DNA from: Gymnothorax reevesii
Lineage: Eukaryota; Chordata; Actinopteri; Anguilliformes; Muraenidae
NCBI GenBank assembly: GCA_029721435.1
Contig: CM056574.1
Coordinates: 69,731,501-69,795,500, forward strand
Reading direction: 5' to 3'
DNA length: 64,000 nucleotides
Below are positions 1 through 10,380 of this stretch, piece after piece. How positions within the stretch are numbered: the first letter of the stretch is position 1; the number at the start of each line of letters is the position of its first letter. The notes beneath the pieces were generated by a model. It did no database searches. It was given only the letters and a program-made list of their open reading frames with translations, and was not told the origin of the DNA. The position numbers were made by a program, and so were the translations under genes.

Positions 1-460
1 TTGTTTTGGATATACTTCAATGACTTACTCAAAAGTTTTAAATCATTCTTCCAATGATATACATTAGGTTTAGTCTTGAAATACCTACATTTATGTATAA
101 AAAATGTAGCCAGTAGCAACATGTTGTTAAGAAGGAAGTCTACATTCATGTCTTCAACGAAAACACCAAATTGCACCGTCTTCATTGATACAGGAAACAT
201 AATACCCCTGGACTGGAGCCAGCTCTGAATGTCAGTCTAAAAGGACTGTACCGAATCACAAAGAAAAAACAAATGCTCCAAGCTTTCAATCTCTTTTTCA
301 CAGAAAGTACAGTGGTTAACCTCAAAGTTAAACCGCGGTCGTAGAAACTCATTTGTAGGGTAAATCTCATATAAAATTTTAAAGTTTACTTCTTTAACCT
401 TGGGAGGAAGTGGAAAGCAGATATATCTTTTTAAAAGTTTTTTAATATCCCCAATTCCGA
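1..460 (-). pseudogene. L1/Tx1-type LINE, ORF2 C-terminal fragment
   Basis: On the minus strand the frame reads EFLRPRFNFEVNH, then CTFCEKEIESLEHLFFLC, a CxxC...H...C cluster (zf-RVT type) found after the reverse transcriptase of fish L1/Tx1 non-LTR elements. A TAG replaces the Trp expected just after it, near 238. The fragment continues off the left edge of the window and abuts a hAT-like repeat at about 460. Confidence 0.7.
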
Positions 461-1875
461 GCCCGAAATCAGGTAATCACTTCATCACTTTTTTTTTATT
501 AAAGTCTAGGATCTATGTAGGAGATATTTGCTTTACGGATCATATTTTACCTCAATTTAACAGCTTTGGGCGGTTATGGTAAGATGAATTGACTTCTGAC
601 TTGTTACGGGGATAGTGAAGGCTCTCTGCCCTCCGTGTCTTTTGGCTGAAAACAAACCCTGCTCCCATCCGGTGTCAGAGGTGGTACCGCAATATTTCAT
701 TTGTGACTGACAAAACAATACAAATACACAAAATAATTATTTAATTTAGCCTTTATTTTACTGGGGAGTCCCAATGAAATTAAAAAAGCACAGATATTGG
801 GGGAATGAGAGTCACTTCTTATTTCACTTTACTGGCAATGGTGATATTCAAAAACTGATCCTGGTGTGCCATCTAGTGATAGAATTTTGTAACAGCGTGC
901 AGAAATTTGCAGCTCCACGTCCACTGGCGGACACATCTGCACAAAGATACGGCGTTGTTCTTAAACACGCCGAATCTAGATAATCCGTAAATTAATTAAA
1001 TTGATATTTTAATTTGAAACGAGTAAGCAAGTTGCCAGTGTCAAAGTAACGAAGTGAAAGTAGGGGAGACCGGGGTTACTTCGGTCACGGGGTTAGGTTT
1101 GTCACCCGTTTTTACCCCTCAGCCCTCAAGGCTGACGGGGTATTGCTATCCTTCGTGCGGTTGGGCGGGCGGGTTGGCCGTCTCCAAAAACTTCGACATC
1201 GGGCTGAGGGGTACTCCGTCCATTGCACGTCTATTTTTTTTATTGCAAACGCACTGACGGGAAAATGAAAATGTTCAAATTATGTGACATCCCTGCGACG
1301 TCATCTCTTGGAAAGAAGAAGGACTTGTAGTTCCATGTAAGTGTTTTCTGGCTAAATAACAATTTTGGCCCAAATTCCAAACTTTAAGTGTCTGAAAGAA
1401 ATGTGTCTAGCTTCTTTGAAGACAAAGATTTCCTCAGGGTTTTTACTGTTTCAAAAACGCATGTAACTAGAGTTATTAACTACACATAAGATAAAGGCCT
1501 GCTGCGATCATGAGATGAGAGATGCGGCCTGATTTCCAAAATGGGAGCACGGGGCTACTCTGGCTGAGCAACACGGGGTTAGTTTATCAGGGTGCTGAGG
1601 TTAAACCACTTGTAGGTCCTGTGTTTGGCCTATATTAAAATATTCCAAAGTCAAATATAGGAGCCGATAAGGGTCCTTGCAACCCCTCCCCTTTCTCACT
1701 CTTTCACCTCCACCTGAATGGGCCACAGGTGGGGCTCATTAAAGTGGAGGTGTTGGCAGAGTATTTGGGGTTGGCAGGTGCCAGCCCTGGGGCCTCTGCA
1801 TTTCATTCCATTCCTTTTTCAGTGGGAGTGTTTGCTGCTCCTCTTTGGTGCCTTGGTCCTTACTGATCATCCAAA

Positions 1876-1995
1876 GGTGGAGAGAAGTGGGTCCACTGCT
1901 TCTCATGCAAAGGATGGGCACATGAGGACTGTGCAAATGTCAGTGGGCTCGCCTACAAATGTCATAACTGCTACTCTGATGGTGATTATGCATAA
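1876..1995 (+). pseudogene. PHD-like zinc-finger tail of a pogo-type transposase
   Basis: The frame from 1,876 reads GGEKWVHCFSCKGWAHEDCA, then NVSGLAYKCHNC and a stop at 1,993. The order WxxC-x2-C-x4-H-x2-C...C-x2-C is the C-terminal finger of many fish pogo/Tigger-type DDE transposases (EKWVQC..CKGWAHE.C). No upstream DDE domain remains in frame, so this is the last fragment of a dead transposase. Confidence 0.6.
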
Positions 1996-2196
1996 ATCAT
2001 AGCTTGTTTTGGTTCGTTGTAAAAATAAAACAGATCTCACCATTTCTGTTATGAGAATATTGGACTGTCTTTTTCAGCTTCAGCTGATTGCCAACTATGA
2101 CAATTTTTCCCCACCCGTCTGACAAAGTAACCCCAGGTATGGGGTTACTTCGGCATGTTTGTGATATATCGAAAATTGAATATTGTGACAACAATA

Positions 2197-3744
2197 TGCA
2201 AAACCCAAAACCAGTGAAGTTGGCACGTTGTGTAAATCGTAAATAAAAACAGAATACAATGATTTGCAAATCCTTTTCAACCTATATTCAATTGAATACA
2301 CTGCAAAGACAAGTTACTTAATGTTCGAACAGGTAGACTTTGTAATTTTTTGTAAATATTAGCTCATTTGGAATTTGATGCCTGCAACATGTTTCAAAAA
2401 AGCTGGCACAAGTGGCAAAAAAGACTGAGAGAGTAGAGGAATGCTCATCAAACACTTATTTGGAACATCCCACAGGTGAACGGGATAATTGGGAACAGGT
2501 GGGTGCTATGATTGGGTATAAAAGCAGCTTCACTGAAATGCTCAGTCATTCACAAACAAGGATGGGGCGAGGGTCACCACTTAGTGAACAAATGCGTGAG
2601 CTGATTGTCGAACAGATTAAAAACAACATTCCTCAACAAGCAATTGCAAGAAATTTAGGGATTTCATCATCTACGGTCCGTAATATTGTCAAAAGGTTCA
2701 AAGAATCTGGAGAAATCACTGCACGTAAGCGACAAGGCCGAAAACCGACATTGAATGCCCGTGACCTTCGATCCCTCAGGCGGCACTGCATCAAAAACTG
2801 ACATCAGTGTGTAAAGGACATCACCACCTGGGCTCAGGAACACTTCAGAAAACCACGGTCAGTAACTACAGTTCGTTTTACATCTGCAAGTGCAAGTTAA
2901 AACTCTACAATGCAAAGCGAAAGCCATTTATCAACAGCACCCAGAAACGCCGCCGGCTTCGCTGGGCCCAAGCTCATCTAAGATGGACTGATGCAAAGTG
3001 TTCTGTGGTCTGACGAGTCTACATTTCAAATTGTTTTTGGAAACTGTGGACGTTGTGTCCTCCGGACCAAAGAGGAAAAGAACCATCCGGACTGTTATAG
3101 GCGCAAAGTTCAAAAGCCAGCATCTGTGATGGTATGGGGGTGTATTAGTGCCCAAGGCATGGGCAACTTACACATATGTGAAGGCACCATTAATGCTGAA
3201 AGGTACATACAGGCTTTGGAGCAACATATGTTGCCATCCAAGCAACGTCTTTTTCATGGACGCCCCTGCTTATTTCAGCAAGACAATGCCAAGCCACATT
3301 CTGCACGTGTTACAACAGCATGGCTCCGTAGTGAAAGAGTGCGGGTACTAGACTGGCCTGCCTGTAGTCCAGACCTGTCTCCCATTGAAAATGTATGGCG
3401 CATTATGAAGGGTAAAATATGACAACGGAGACCCCGGACTGTTGAACAACTTAAGCTGTACATCAAGCAAGAATGGGAAAGAGTTCCACCTGAAAAGCTT
3501 CAAAAATCCGTCTCCTCATTTCCCAAACGTTTACTGAGTGTAGTTAAAAGGAAAGGCGATGTAACAAAGTGGTAAAAAGGCCCCTGTGCCAACTTTTTTG
3601 CAATGTGTTGCAGCCTTTAAATTCTAAGTTAATGATTATTTGCAAAAAAAAATAAAGTTTCTCAGTTTGAACATTTGCAAATCATTGTATTCTGTTTTTA
3701 TCTACGATTTACATAGCGCGCCAACTTCACTGGTTTTGGGTTTG
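2197..3744 (+). mobile_element. Tc1-like transposon, full length but dead
   Basis: Terminal inverted repeats of about 70 bp: the left end carries CCAGTGAAGTTGGCACGTTG at 2,211 and the right end carries its complement ending near 3,740. TA dinucleotides flank both ends (2,195-2,196; 3,745-3,746). The 1.55-kb length is standard for Tc1 elements of fish. It is inserted in the pogo-like element. Confidence 0.9.
2562..3575 (+). pseudogene. Tc1 transposase pseudogene (DD34E type)
   Basis: Starts MGRGSPLSEQMRELIVEQIK, continuing through a paired helix-turn-helix (STVRNIVKRF) and a basic linker. The catalytic core is visible in pieces: [31 protein letters not shown]. The end is KGDVTKW and TAA at 3,573. 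The frame is broken by two CGA-to-TGA type stops (near 2,799 and 3,420) and two frameshifts (near 2,875 and 2,990). Length is equivalent to about 338 codons, normal for the family. Confidence 0.9.
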
Positions 3745-4008
3745 TACGTTACATTGAGATTGTATCAATACAACTTTTGTAGGCGACATTCTGCACTACA
3801 CATAGACCATAATGGTATTTCTCTAAGTTTTAGCAACAACGAGTTATGAAGCCGAATACAAAATCATGACGAGGTAACCTCAGTCTCCCCAATACTACAA
3901 CAAAGTACATGTACATCGATATTGTGGACCTTTGAAAATGGGAGTATCATGCACCCCCCCGAAGAAAATCTCACTCTAGCCTGCATTCAAAACTTGAGAG
4001 CCCTGAAA

Positions 4009-4180
4009 CCAGGTCATGACCAATTAATATTTTCAAGGGATGGGTTTCAGCCTCCCCTGTCGCCAGTTCACCAGCTGCCACTGACATATATACATTTTTT
4101 TATTTTTTTTTTTAAACAGCGATTTAGTGGTCCCCCAAAGAGGACAAATGCCCACCCAAGCTTGGCATCCTGGTAACGCC
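4009..4180. repeat. interspersed repeat, copy also at 7,507
   Basis: The segment 'ggtcatgac.aat' through 'gggatgggtttcagcctccc' and 'gtcgccagttcaccagc' recurs at 7,507-7,600. It is the sequence into which the hAT-like element ending at 4,008 inserted. Confidence 0.55.
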
Positions 4181-4477
4181 TCTGTTCTCATCGGGAACAT
4201 CTAGGTTCAAATTAGCCAATTTCTCAGGAAATTCACCAAATAAAAATGTCCGTTAGATGGCACATTTCATGTAATCCAGTTAAATCAAATTTCTCTTTCA
4301 AAAATTTCCAGAGGTATTGGAGAATCTTCCTGCTGTATTCATGTGTTACGACCTTACAAAACCTCAAGTAAAGCAAATTCTGGAGTAATGTATCACAGAA
4401 ACTGTGGTACTGTACTATAAACTTATCACACACTACATCCCCTGTGGTACTCCACCATACATACACACACACACGCA

Positions 4478-5543
4478 CAGTTGCAATCACAATTATTCAA
4501 CCCCCAATGCAAATTGGGTTTACTGGTAAAATGTACAAACTTTAATCTGTTTATCATAAATGGCGGAAACAAGAACATTTTGAATAGCTCAACACAACTA
4601 ATATTACAAGTGGTTTCTCCAATTTTTTTTATGACTACTGCAGTCTCAAAATTATTCAGCCCCCCAAAAAGAATTTGTCATTAGAGCATATTTGCAAATC
4701 AGGTGTTGTCTCGAGCACACCTAATCAATTAGTTGCATCAGGTTTGCTTCAGATAGAACACATCAAATACTTGCCCTGGCTCGGGGTTTGTTGACAGTGA
4801 CATTTGATTGCATATTAGACATATGGCTGTCAAGAGAATTGTTCAGAAAGCTAATGGAGGAGATCATTCTCTGGCACAAACAAGGAAAAGGACACAAAAG
4901 GGTAGCGCAGGCACTGAATTTTCCTAGAGATACAGATGGAAGCATAGCTCACAAGTTCAGAGTTAAAGGAAGAGTGGCTACAGTACCAGGATGGGGCAGA
5001 AAGAGGAAGCTATCAATAGCTGTCACCAGATTCCTGAGGAGATGGGCGGTCATAACCTTCGAGTGACTACAAGAGACCCACAGCAAGACGTGGAGGCTAG
5101 AGGCACTGAGGTTTCAGTTTGCACCATAGGGTAGTAAAAAAAATCTTTGGTAGGATTTGAAGAACATATAGCAGCATGCAAACCCTAGAATATTAGTGAA
5201 CTGGAAGCCATTGTCCATGAGGACTGGGCTAAGATTCCATGGCAATGCTGCCAAAAGCTGACATCTGCCTATGCATTGCATTTCCAGCAGGTCATAGCAG
5301 CAAAAGGGTGCTCTACTAAGTATTAATGATGCTTGTCATAAAGGGTTGAATAATTTTGAGCCAGCAGTAGTCATTAAAAGTGGCATTTTGTGTTGAATTT
5401 GGAGATGCCACTTGTAATATTTGTTGTGTTGAGCCATTTAAAATGTTATTGTTTGATTTGTTCATTGCAAACAGCTGAAAGTTTGTAAATTTTGCCAGTG
5501 AACTTAATTTGCAACAGGGGTTGAATAATTTTTATTGCACCTG
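4478..5543 (+). mobile_element. Tc1-like element with internal deletion
   Basis: Long inverted ends (about 145 bp): CAGTTGCAATCACAATTATT at 4,478 and its counterpart CAGGTGCAATAAAAATTATT inward from 5,543. TA follows the right end. The middle holds transposase scraps: a frame near 4,825 resembling the N-terminal HTH region, and near 5,200-5,325 a frame reading LEAIVHEDWAKIPWQCCQKL, the C-terminal tail of Tc1 transposases. The catalytic core is missing. Confidence 0.7.
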
Positions 5544-5550
5544 TATTTAT

Positions 5551-6657
5551 ATAGGGTGTATCAAAAAAAAATCCCACTTTGAAAAATTGCCCTAAAATTA
5601 ATATTCTGCGATTTTTTGAAAATCCTTTTATATAGGATGACAGACAAAATTGCGATAAATCCGTTTTGCGCGAAGAAGTGCTGGGATGAAAACAGGATCT
5701 GAGACCAGAGGAAGCAATGTTAGGTATGCCCTTTGTTTATCACAAATTGGCATTACCTTTGAATTAACCCTTTCACACTTTCAGTCCTCAGTATGTCCAC
5801 CATTTCTTTCCCGGTAGATTTGGGCCCTCTTCAGAATATCGTGCACTGCATGGCGGATCAAAGCTCTGTCCCTTCTGAGAACATTGACTTCTGCCGATAT
5901 GTGTTACTCAAGGTCATCCAGGTCCCTAGGTGGAGTAACGTACACTTTTGACTTAAGATGACCCTGCAAGAAAAAGTCAAGAGCAGTTAAGTCCGGTGAC
6001 CTCGGGGGCCCTTCCACAGCGTGGTGTAGGGCAATCACTCGTTCTCCAAGCAGATCTGTAAGGCGGTTGTTGCAGTCCTCCGTCTGTGAGGTGGGGCACC
6101 ATCCTGTGCCCACCACGCTCTCTGAAAGCGGCCATTTCTGTTTCAACGATAACGGGGCAGTTAGTCAATGACACATGTATCCCATTTGCTGGGAATCCAT
6201 TATATAATTAATGATGTAACAACTGAGGACAGGTGCGTACATTTCAGTTGAACTCAAATGTGACAAGGGATGTTCTGAGATCAAGAAAGTGCAAACACCT
6301 TGTGTTGCACCATTCTGGGGACATCCATTGATTGCATAACTCGACATAGCAGGACTGTTAGCCACCTGGAGAGCAAGGGGTTAAGCAATTTCCTGAAAAT
6401 TTTTAGGACACTTAAGAGCATACCAAGTTGCTTCTCACGGTCTCAGGTTCTGTTTTCATCCCAGCACTTTTTTGTGCAAAAAAGATGCATCGCAATTTAT
6501 GTAATTAGCCTGTGCTCACTCATGTGTGACATGTAGAGTATGTGCAAATGCACAAAAAAGCACTGAAGCATTTATCAACCCATTTAAAAGGTTTTCCAAA
6601 CAATTATAGAATATTAATTTTAGGCCAGTGTTTTAGAGTGGGACATTTTTTTTGATA
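5551..6657 (-). mobile_element. mariner/Tc1-superfamily element remnant
   Basis: Imperfect inverted ends of about 170 bp: 'ggtgtatcaaaaaaaaatcc' at 5,555 and 'ctgtatcaaaaaaaatgtcc' inward from the right; farther inside, 'gtgctgggatgaaaacagga' is mirrored near 6,445-6,470. A minus-strand fragment (5,904-6,146) reads PPRSPDLTALDFFLQGHLKS, the third-acidic-residue region of DDE_3 transposases (usual form ...SPDLTPLDFFLWG). Most of the gene is gone. Confidence 0.6.
5904..6146 (-). pseudogene. DDE_3-type transposase C-terminal fragment
   Basis: 80 codons; the SPDLTALDFFLQGHLKSKVY motif and the following TPPRDLDDLE match the end of the catalytic domain in mariner-superfamily transposases. There is no upstream in-frame continuation, and the catalytic acidic residues are absent or out of frame. 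Confidence 0.55.
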
Positions 6658-6800
6658 CAGTTGCAATCAAAATTATTCGACCCCTGTTGCAAATTAAGTT
6701 TACTGGCAAAATTTACAAACCTTGAGCTGTTTGCAATGAACAAATCAAATAATAACAATTCAAATGGCTCAACACAACAAATATTACGAGTCACATTTTG
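6658..6800 (+). mobile_element. terminal repeat of a Tc1-like element (same family as 4,478)
   Basis: Starts CAGTTGCAATCAAAATTATT and follows the 4,478-4,620 terminus closely. Only this terminus is present; AT-rich sequence without features continues to about 6,950. Confidence 0.65.
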
Positions 6801-7267
6801 ACGCTGTGGAGAAATGAATTAAAAATTCAAAATCTTAGAAACAAAGCACTGAAAAAATATTTAAAAAAAATATAAAATACTATAATAATATATAAACATT
6901 ATTATAATATTTAAAATATACAAAAATGCAAAACTTGGACTCTGATTGTTTCTCCTTTGGGATCTTCATGTATACACACACTCAAATTCTTCATGTGCAC
7001 GCGACGTCGTGCATATTTAGCAAACCCGAAGTCCGCAATGGTGGATGATAACCACAACCCTTCAGGGTGCTTCCAATACCCAATTCTGTGTCCCCCACTG
7101 TTGAAGAACGAGATGGTTCACACTTAGTGCTATGAAAGCGCTCATTTCCAATGAAATAAGATCAGTGGAAGAAAGATGTTTTAAGTGACCTTATTTCATT
7201 TAAACGATAATGAAACGCACGCATTGCTTCCAACCCCCAAGAAAAAAAAAGTGTAAGAAGTCCGGAG

Positions 7268-7440
7268 TCATAATCGCACGTGAAAATGATAAACCTCCAA
7301 GCAAAAGAACTTCAGTTCTGCGTAAGATTCTCTTACATATGCCTTGATTGAGTAATTGCTGACTACAGCGGAGGAACGTAAATATGCCTCAAAAACTGAC
7401 GCTGAATGCGCGAGAGTTAACAGGTACGTCTTATTCATGA
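7268..7440. repeat. hAT-like terminal fragment
   Basis: Conceptual minus-strand reading shares RSSAVVSxYSxxA..R(E/D)S with 57,660-57,830, showing the two stretches are copies of one repeat family ending in 'gaatgcgygagagtt'. Only one end is recognisable here. Confidence 0.45.
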
Positions 7441-7673
7441 AAACTGGCCACACTTGATAATGTTTAGAGTTTTCAGGGTTTTTGAAATGGTAAATGAATG
7501 ATTTAAACAGGTCATGACTAATCATTATTTTTAAGGGATGGGTTTCAGCCTCCCCCGTCGCCAGTTCACCAGCCACCACTGGAGACTGCATTGTAGATTG
7601 TTGTATCATCCAACATGGCGATGTATGCTTATGCCCCCCCCATTTTGTCATGTGGTTGCACACAAAGAATATA

Positions 7674-7739
7674 TACAAACCTCAATTCCAATGAAGTTGG
7701 GACGTTGTGTAAAATGTGAATAAAAACAGAATACAATGA
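7674..7739 (+). mobile_element. solo Tc1-type terminal repeat
   Basis: Contains 'caattccaatgaagttgggac' and then 'aaaaacagaatacaatga', the canonical left terminus of the fish Tc1 family also seen at 2,197. It is truncated where Ty3/Gypsy sequence starts. Confidence 0.6.
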
Positions 7740-7824
7740 GAGTCCTCAACAGTCATCAACTTCCTGTCCTCCATGCACCTGAATAGTGCGTAAATCATAA
7801 CCTTTACAGAAGACTTCACAAACC

Positions 7825-9530
7825 ATGGATTCAGCAGGGATTTCTTTGCCACAAGAGGCTGGAGAGTTCGCTGCCCATCCCTCCAACCTCTACCATCTGG
7901 TGGCAGGGCAGCAGAAGGAGATTACGTGCCTGGGTGCTGCCTTGGGCAAACTGGCTTGCCTGGTCCGCGAACTGACCATCTCCCATGTTCCATCGCCACC
8001 ATCCACCCCTGTTTCTTCAACTGGAATGCAGGCTCCTTCAGCTGTTCCCCGGGTGATTCGCCAGTGAAACTTCCAGAGCTCTAAGGCGACAACTCCACTG
8101 CATGCAAAGGATTCATTCTTCAGAGTGCCCTGTACTTCACTTACCATCCAGCCCTGAGTGAAGCAGAAAAGATTCTCTCCATTGCATCCACAACTGTCGA
8201 GAGCCTTGTCCAAAGGAGACCAGCTCGAGATTCCTGGAGAGTAACGGGATCGGCAGACGGAGTTCAGCAAAACCAAAGTGACACACTTACAGCTCATTGT
8301 CAATGGGATTGTGCCATTTGTCCAGCACGTCACCAACCAGGAGTCACGTATGCCCCCTATTGGTGGCTGAAACTCAAACAATGGAGCAGTATGTACAAGA
8401 AGCTCTACAACAGGGCTTCATTGACCCTTCCACTTCACCTGTGTCCACCAGCTTTTTTGTCCAGAAGAAGGATGGAGGGCTATGCCCCTGCATAGTTTAC
8501 AGAGGCCTTAATGACATCACGGTGAAGTACCGCTACCCACACTCCCTGGTCCTCAGAGCTGTGGAGCAGCTTCAAGGTGAGAGGGTCTTCACAAAGCTAG
8601 ACCTGCACAGGGCATACAACCTTAACCGTATCAGGGAACGAGATGAGTGGAAAACAGCTTTTCGCACCACCTCCAGGGCGACGAGTACTGCATCGTGCTA
8701 TATGGCCTTGTTAACGCCCCCTCTGTGCTCCAGTCCTTCATCAGTTATGTGCTATGAGAGATGCTGAGAAGATTCTTCATTGCATACCTCGACAACACCC
8801 TCATCTACTCAACCTCGTATGAAGAGCATGTGGAACACGTGAGGAGACTACTCAAAGGCCTGTAACAACACCAACATTACGTCAAAGCTGAAAAGTGCGT
8901 CTTTCTTCAGTCCACAGTCTCTTCCTGGGTTACGTGTTTGAACCAGAGGGAGTGGCTATGGAAGAAAGGAAGGTAAAGGCAGTAGCAGCATTGCTAGTTC
9001 TATGGATGATTAAGAAGCTCCGGCACTTCATGGGGTTCACAAATTTCTACCGACACTTCCTTGAAAACTTCAGCGTGGTTGCCCACCCTCTGACGCATCT
9101 GTTCAAGGAAAAACCATAAAACCTGGGATGGAATCGAGAAGCTCAGCACGCCTTTGACGTACTCAAGCCTGTTTACCCCCGTTACTATGCTCAAATTACC
9201 AGACCCGAAAAGGCCCTTTGTGGTGGAAGTCGACGCCTCCAGTGCAGGTGTGGGAGCAATCCTATCCCAGCAGCACAGGATGCAAGAGAAGCTGTACCCC
9301 TGGGCATATTTCTCCCACAAGCTCACTGCTGCAGAGGCCAACTATGATGTGGGCAACCAGGAGCTGTTAATTAAGTTAGCGCTTGAAGAATGGAGGTATT
9401 GGTTAGAGGGGGCCCCGTACTGTACGACCACGCCTCCAGCAGCCTTCCAGCTCACCAGCCTATTAAGACCTGGACTGCATCCTTCAATCTATAATCATTG
9501 TCTGCATCAATATGCAATTTCCACTGTGTG
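7825..9530 (+). pseudogene. Ty3/Gypsy retrotransposon fragment (gag start, RT, RNase H)
   Basis: An 80-codon gag-like start at 7,825 is followed, after a large loss, by reverse-transcriptase parts: [20 protein letters not shown] near 8,420, [10 protein letters not shown] near 8,600, and a YLDN catalytic-box relic near 8,785. A connection region LRHFMGFTNFYRHF follows near 9,020. RNase H starts [18 protein letters not shown] near 9,217 and has [20 protein letters not shown]. Several frameshifts and stops; no LTRs, protease or integrase found. The style resembles Sushi-type fish elements. Confidence 0.8.
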
Positions 9531-9539
9531 TTAGTAATG

Positions 9540-10380
9540 TGCTATACAAGACCAGGCTTCTCAGTCAATCTTTGTGAAGTCTCGTAACAACATACAGGTG
9601 TTGCATTCCCATAGACTGTTCCCCGCGTGTATGTGTCTGTATACACACACCTCGTAAATTCAAGTGCTGTCATTGTTCATTTCAGCACTTTACCAAAGTA
9701 CCTCACTTCCTATTATTTTCCATTAGTTACTGCAGCTTATGCCCATTCTGTATTATGTATAGATATTCGAAGAAAAAAAATAAGTTGTTCAGACTTGCGT
9801 TGCACTGCCATCACCACCCAATTTTAATGCAAAATCCTGAAAAATCTGGAACAGATGGGAAATGTTACCAATCAAAATACACTTGACCAAGGTTTCAAAA
9901 ATATAAAATCAACACAGTTGTCGAGAATGCACCAGAAAACACGATGCTGAGGCCTGGTAGTGTTTTAAGACAAAATTAATAAAATTGTCATTTTAAACTG
10001 AAGATTGAGAGAATTTGACTGGCCATATTTAACTTGGTATGTTTTCCTCAAAGTATATGATGTTCCACACAATGAAAATACAGATATTCAAAGAAATTTG
10101 TGAGAAAATTTTTAAAGTCTTTGTCCCCATCATGCAATTTACCATTCAGTTTTTTAAATTTTCACTCGGGTTTTCTTACGCTCTGTGGCAGTAACGAGTA
10201 AGAAACGACCAGGAACAGAGAGGTCAGAGTTTGAACTAGTTAATTTCAACCCATTTTCAAAATGCAGAAACGAGCTTTGAGAGCCGAGCTGTGTCTATTG
10301 AATGATTTCTGCTTCTCCACCCTAAAAAATAAAAAAAGTAGTAATCTTAATTCTGTTCGCACAAAAAACAAGACACAATG
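9540..10380. other. AT-rich stretch without recognised features
   Basis: No conserved frame, terminal repeats or RNA gene seen. Confidence 0.4.

Larger units (their letters stand above)
1063..3890. mobile_element. pogo/Tigger-like DNA transposon remnant
   Basis: Inverted ends: GGGGAGACCGGGGTTACTTC at 1,063 and GGGGAGACTGAGGTTACCTC reading inward from 3,890. The left flank ends in TA (the superfamily target); the right flank starts AATA, so the TA duplication is imperfect. A copy of 'ggggttacttcgg' recurs near 2,145. The element carries a zinc-finger tail (1,876-1,995) and is itself split by a Tc1 element. Assignment to pogo/Tigger rests on that tail and the TA flank. Confidence 0.65.
461..4008. 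mobile_element. hAT-like non-autonomous element, right part, interrupted
   Basis: Positions 461-1,062 and 3,891-4,008 align closely with 38,999-40,136, a complete copy of the same family bounded by CAGGGCTCTCAAGT termini. The right terminus ACTTGAGAGCCCTG is present near 4,008. The left end is replaced by the LINE fragment. The body is split by a pogo-like element. No transposase is encoded. Confidence 0.8.

Noticed and set aside
7890..8381. 163-codon minus frame
   Set aside because: Antisense to Ty3/Gypsy gag-RT remnant; no independent similarity.
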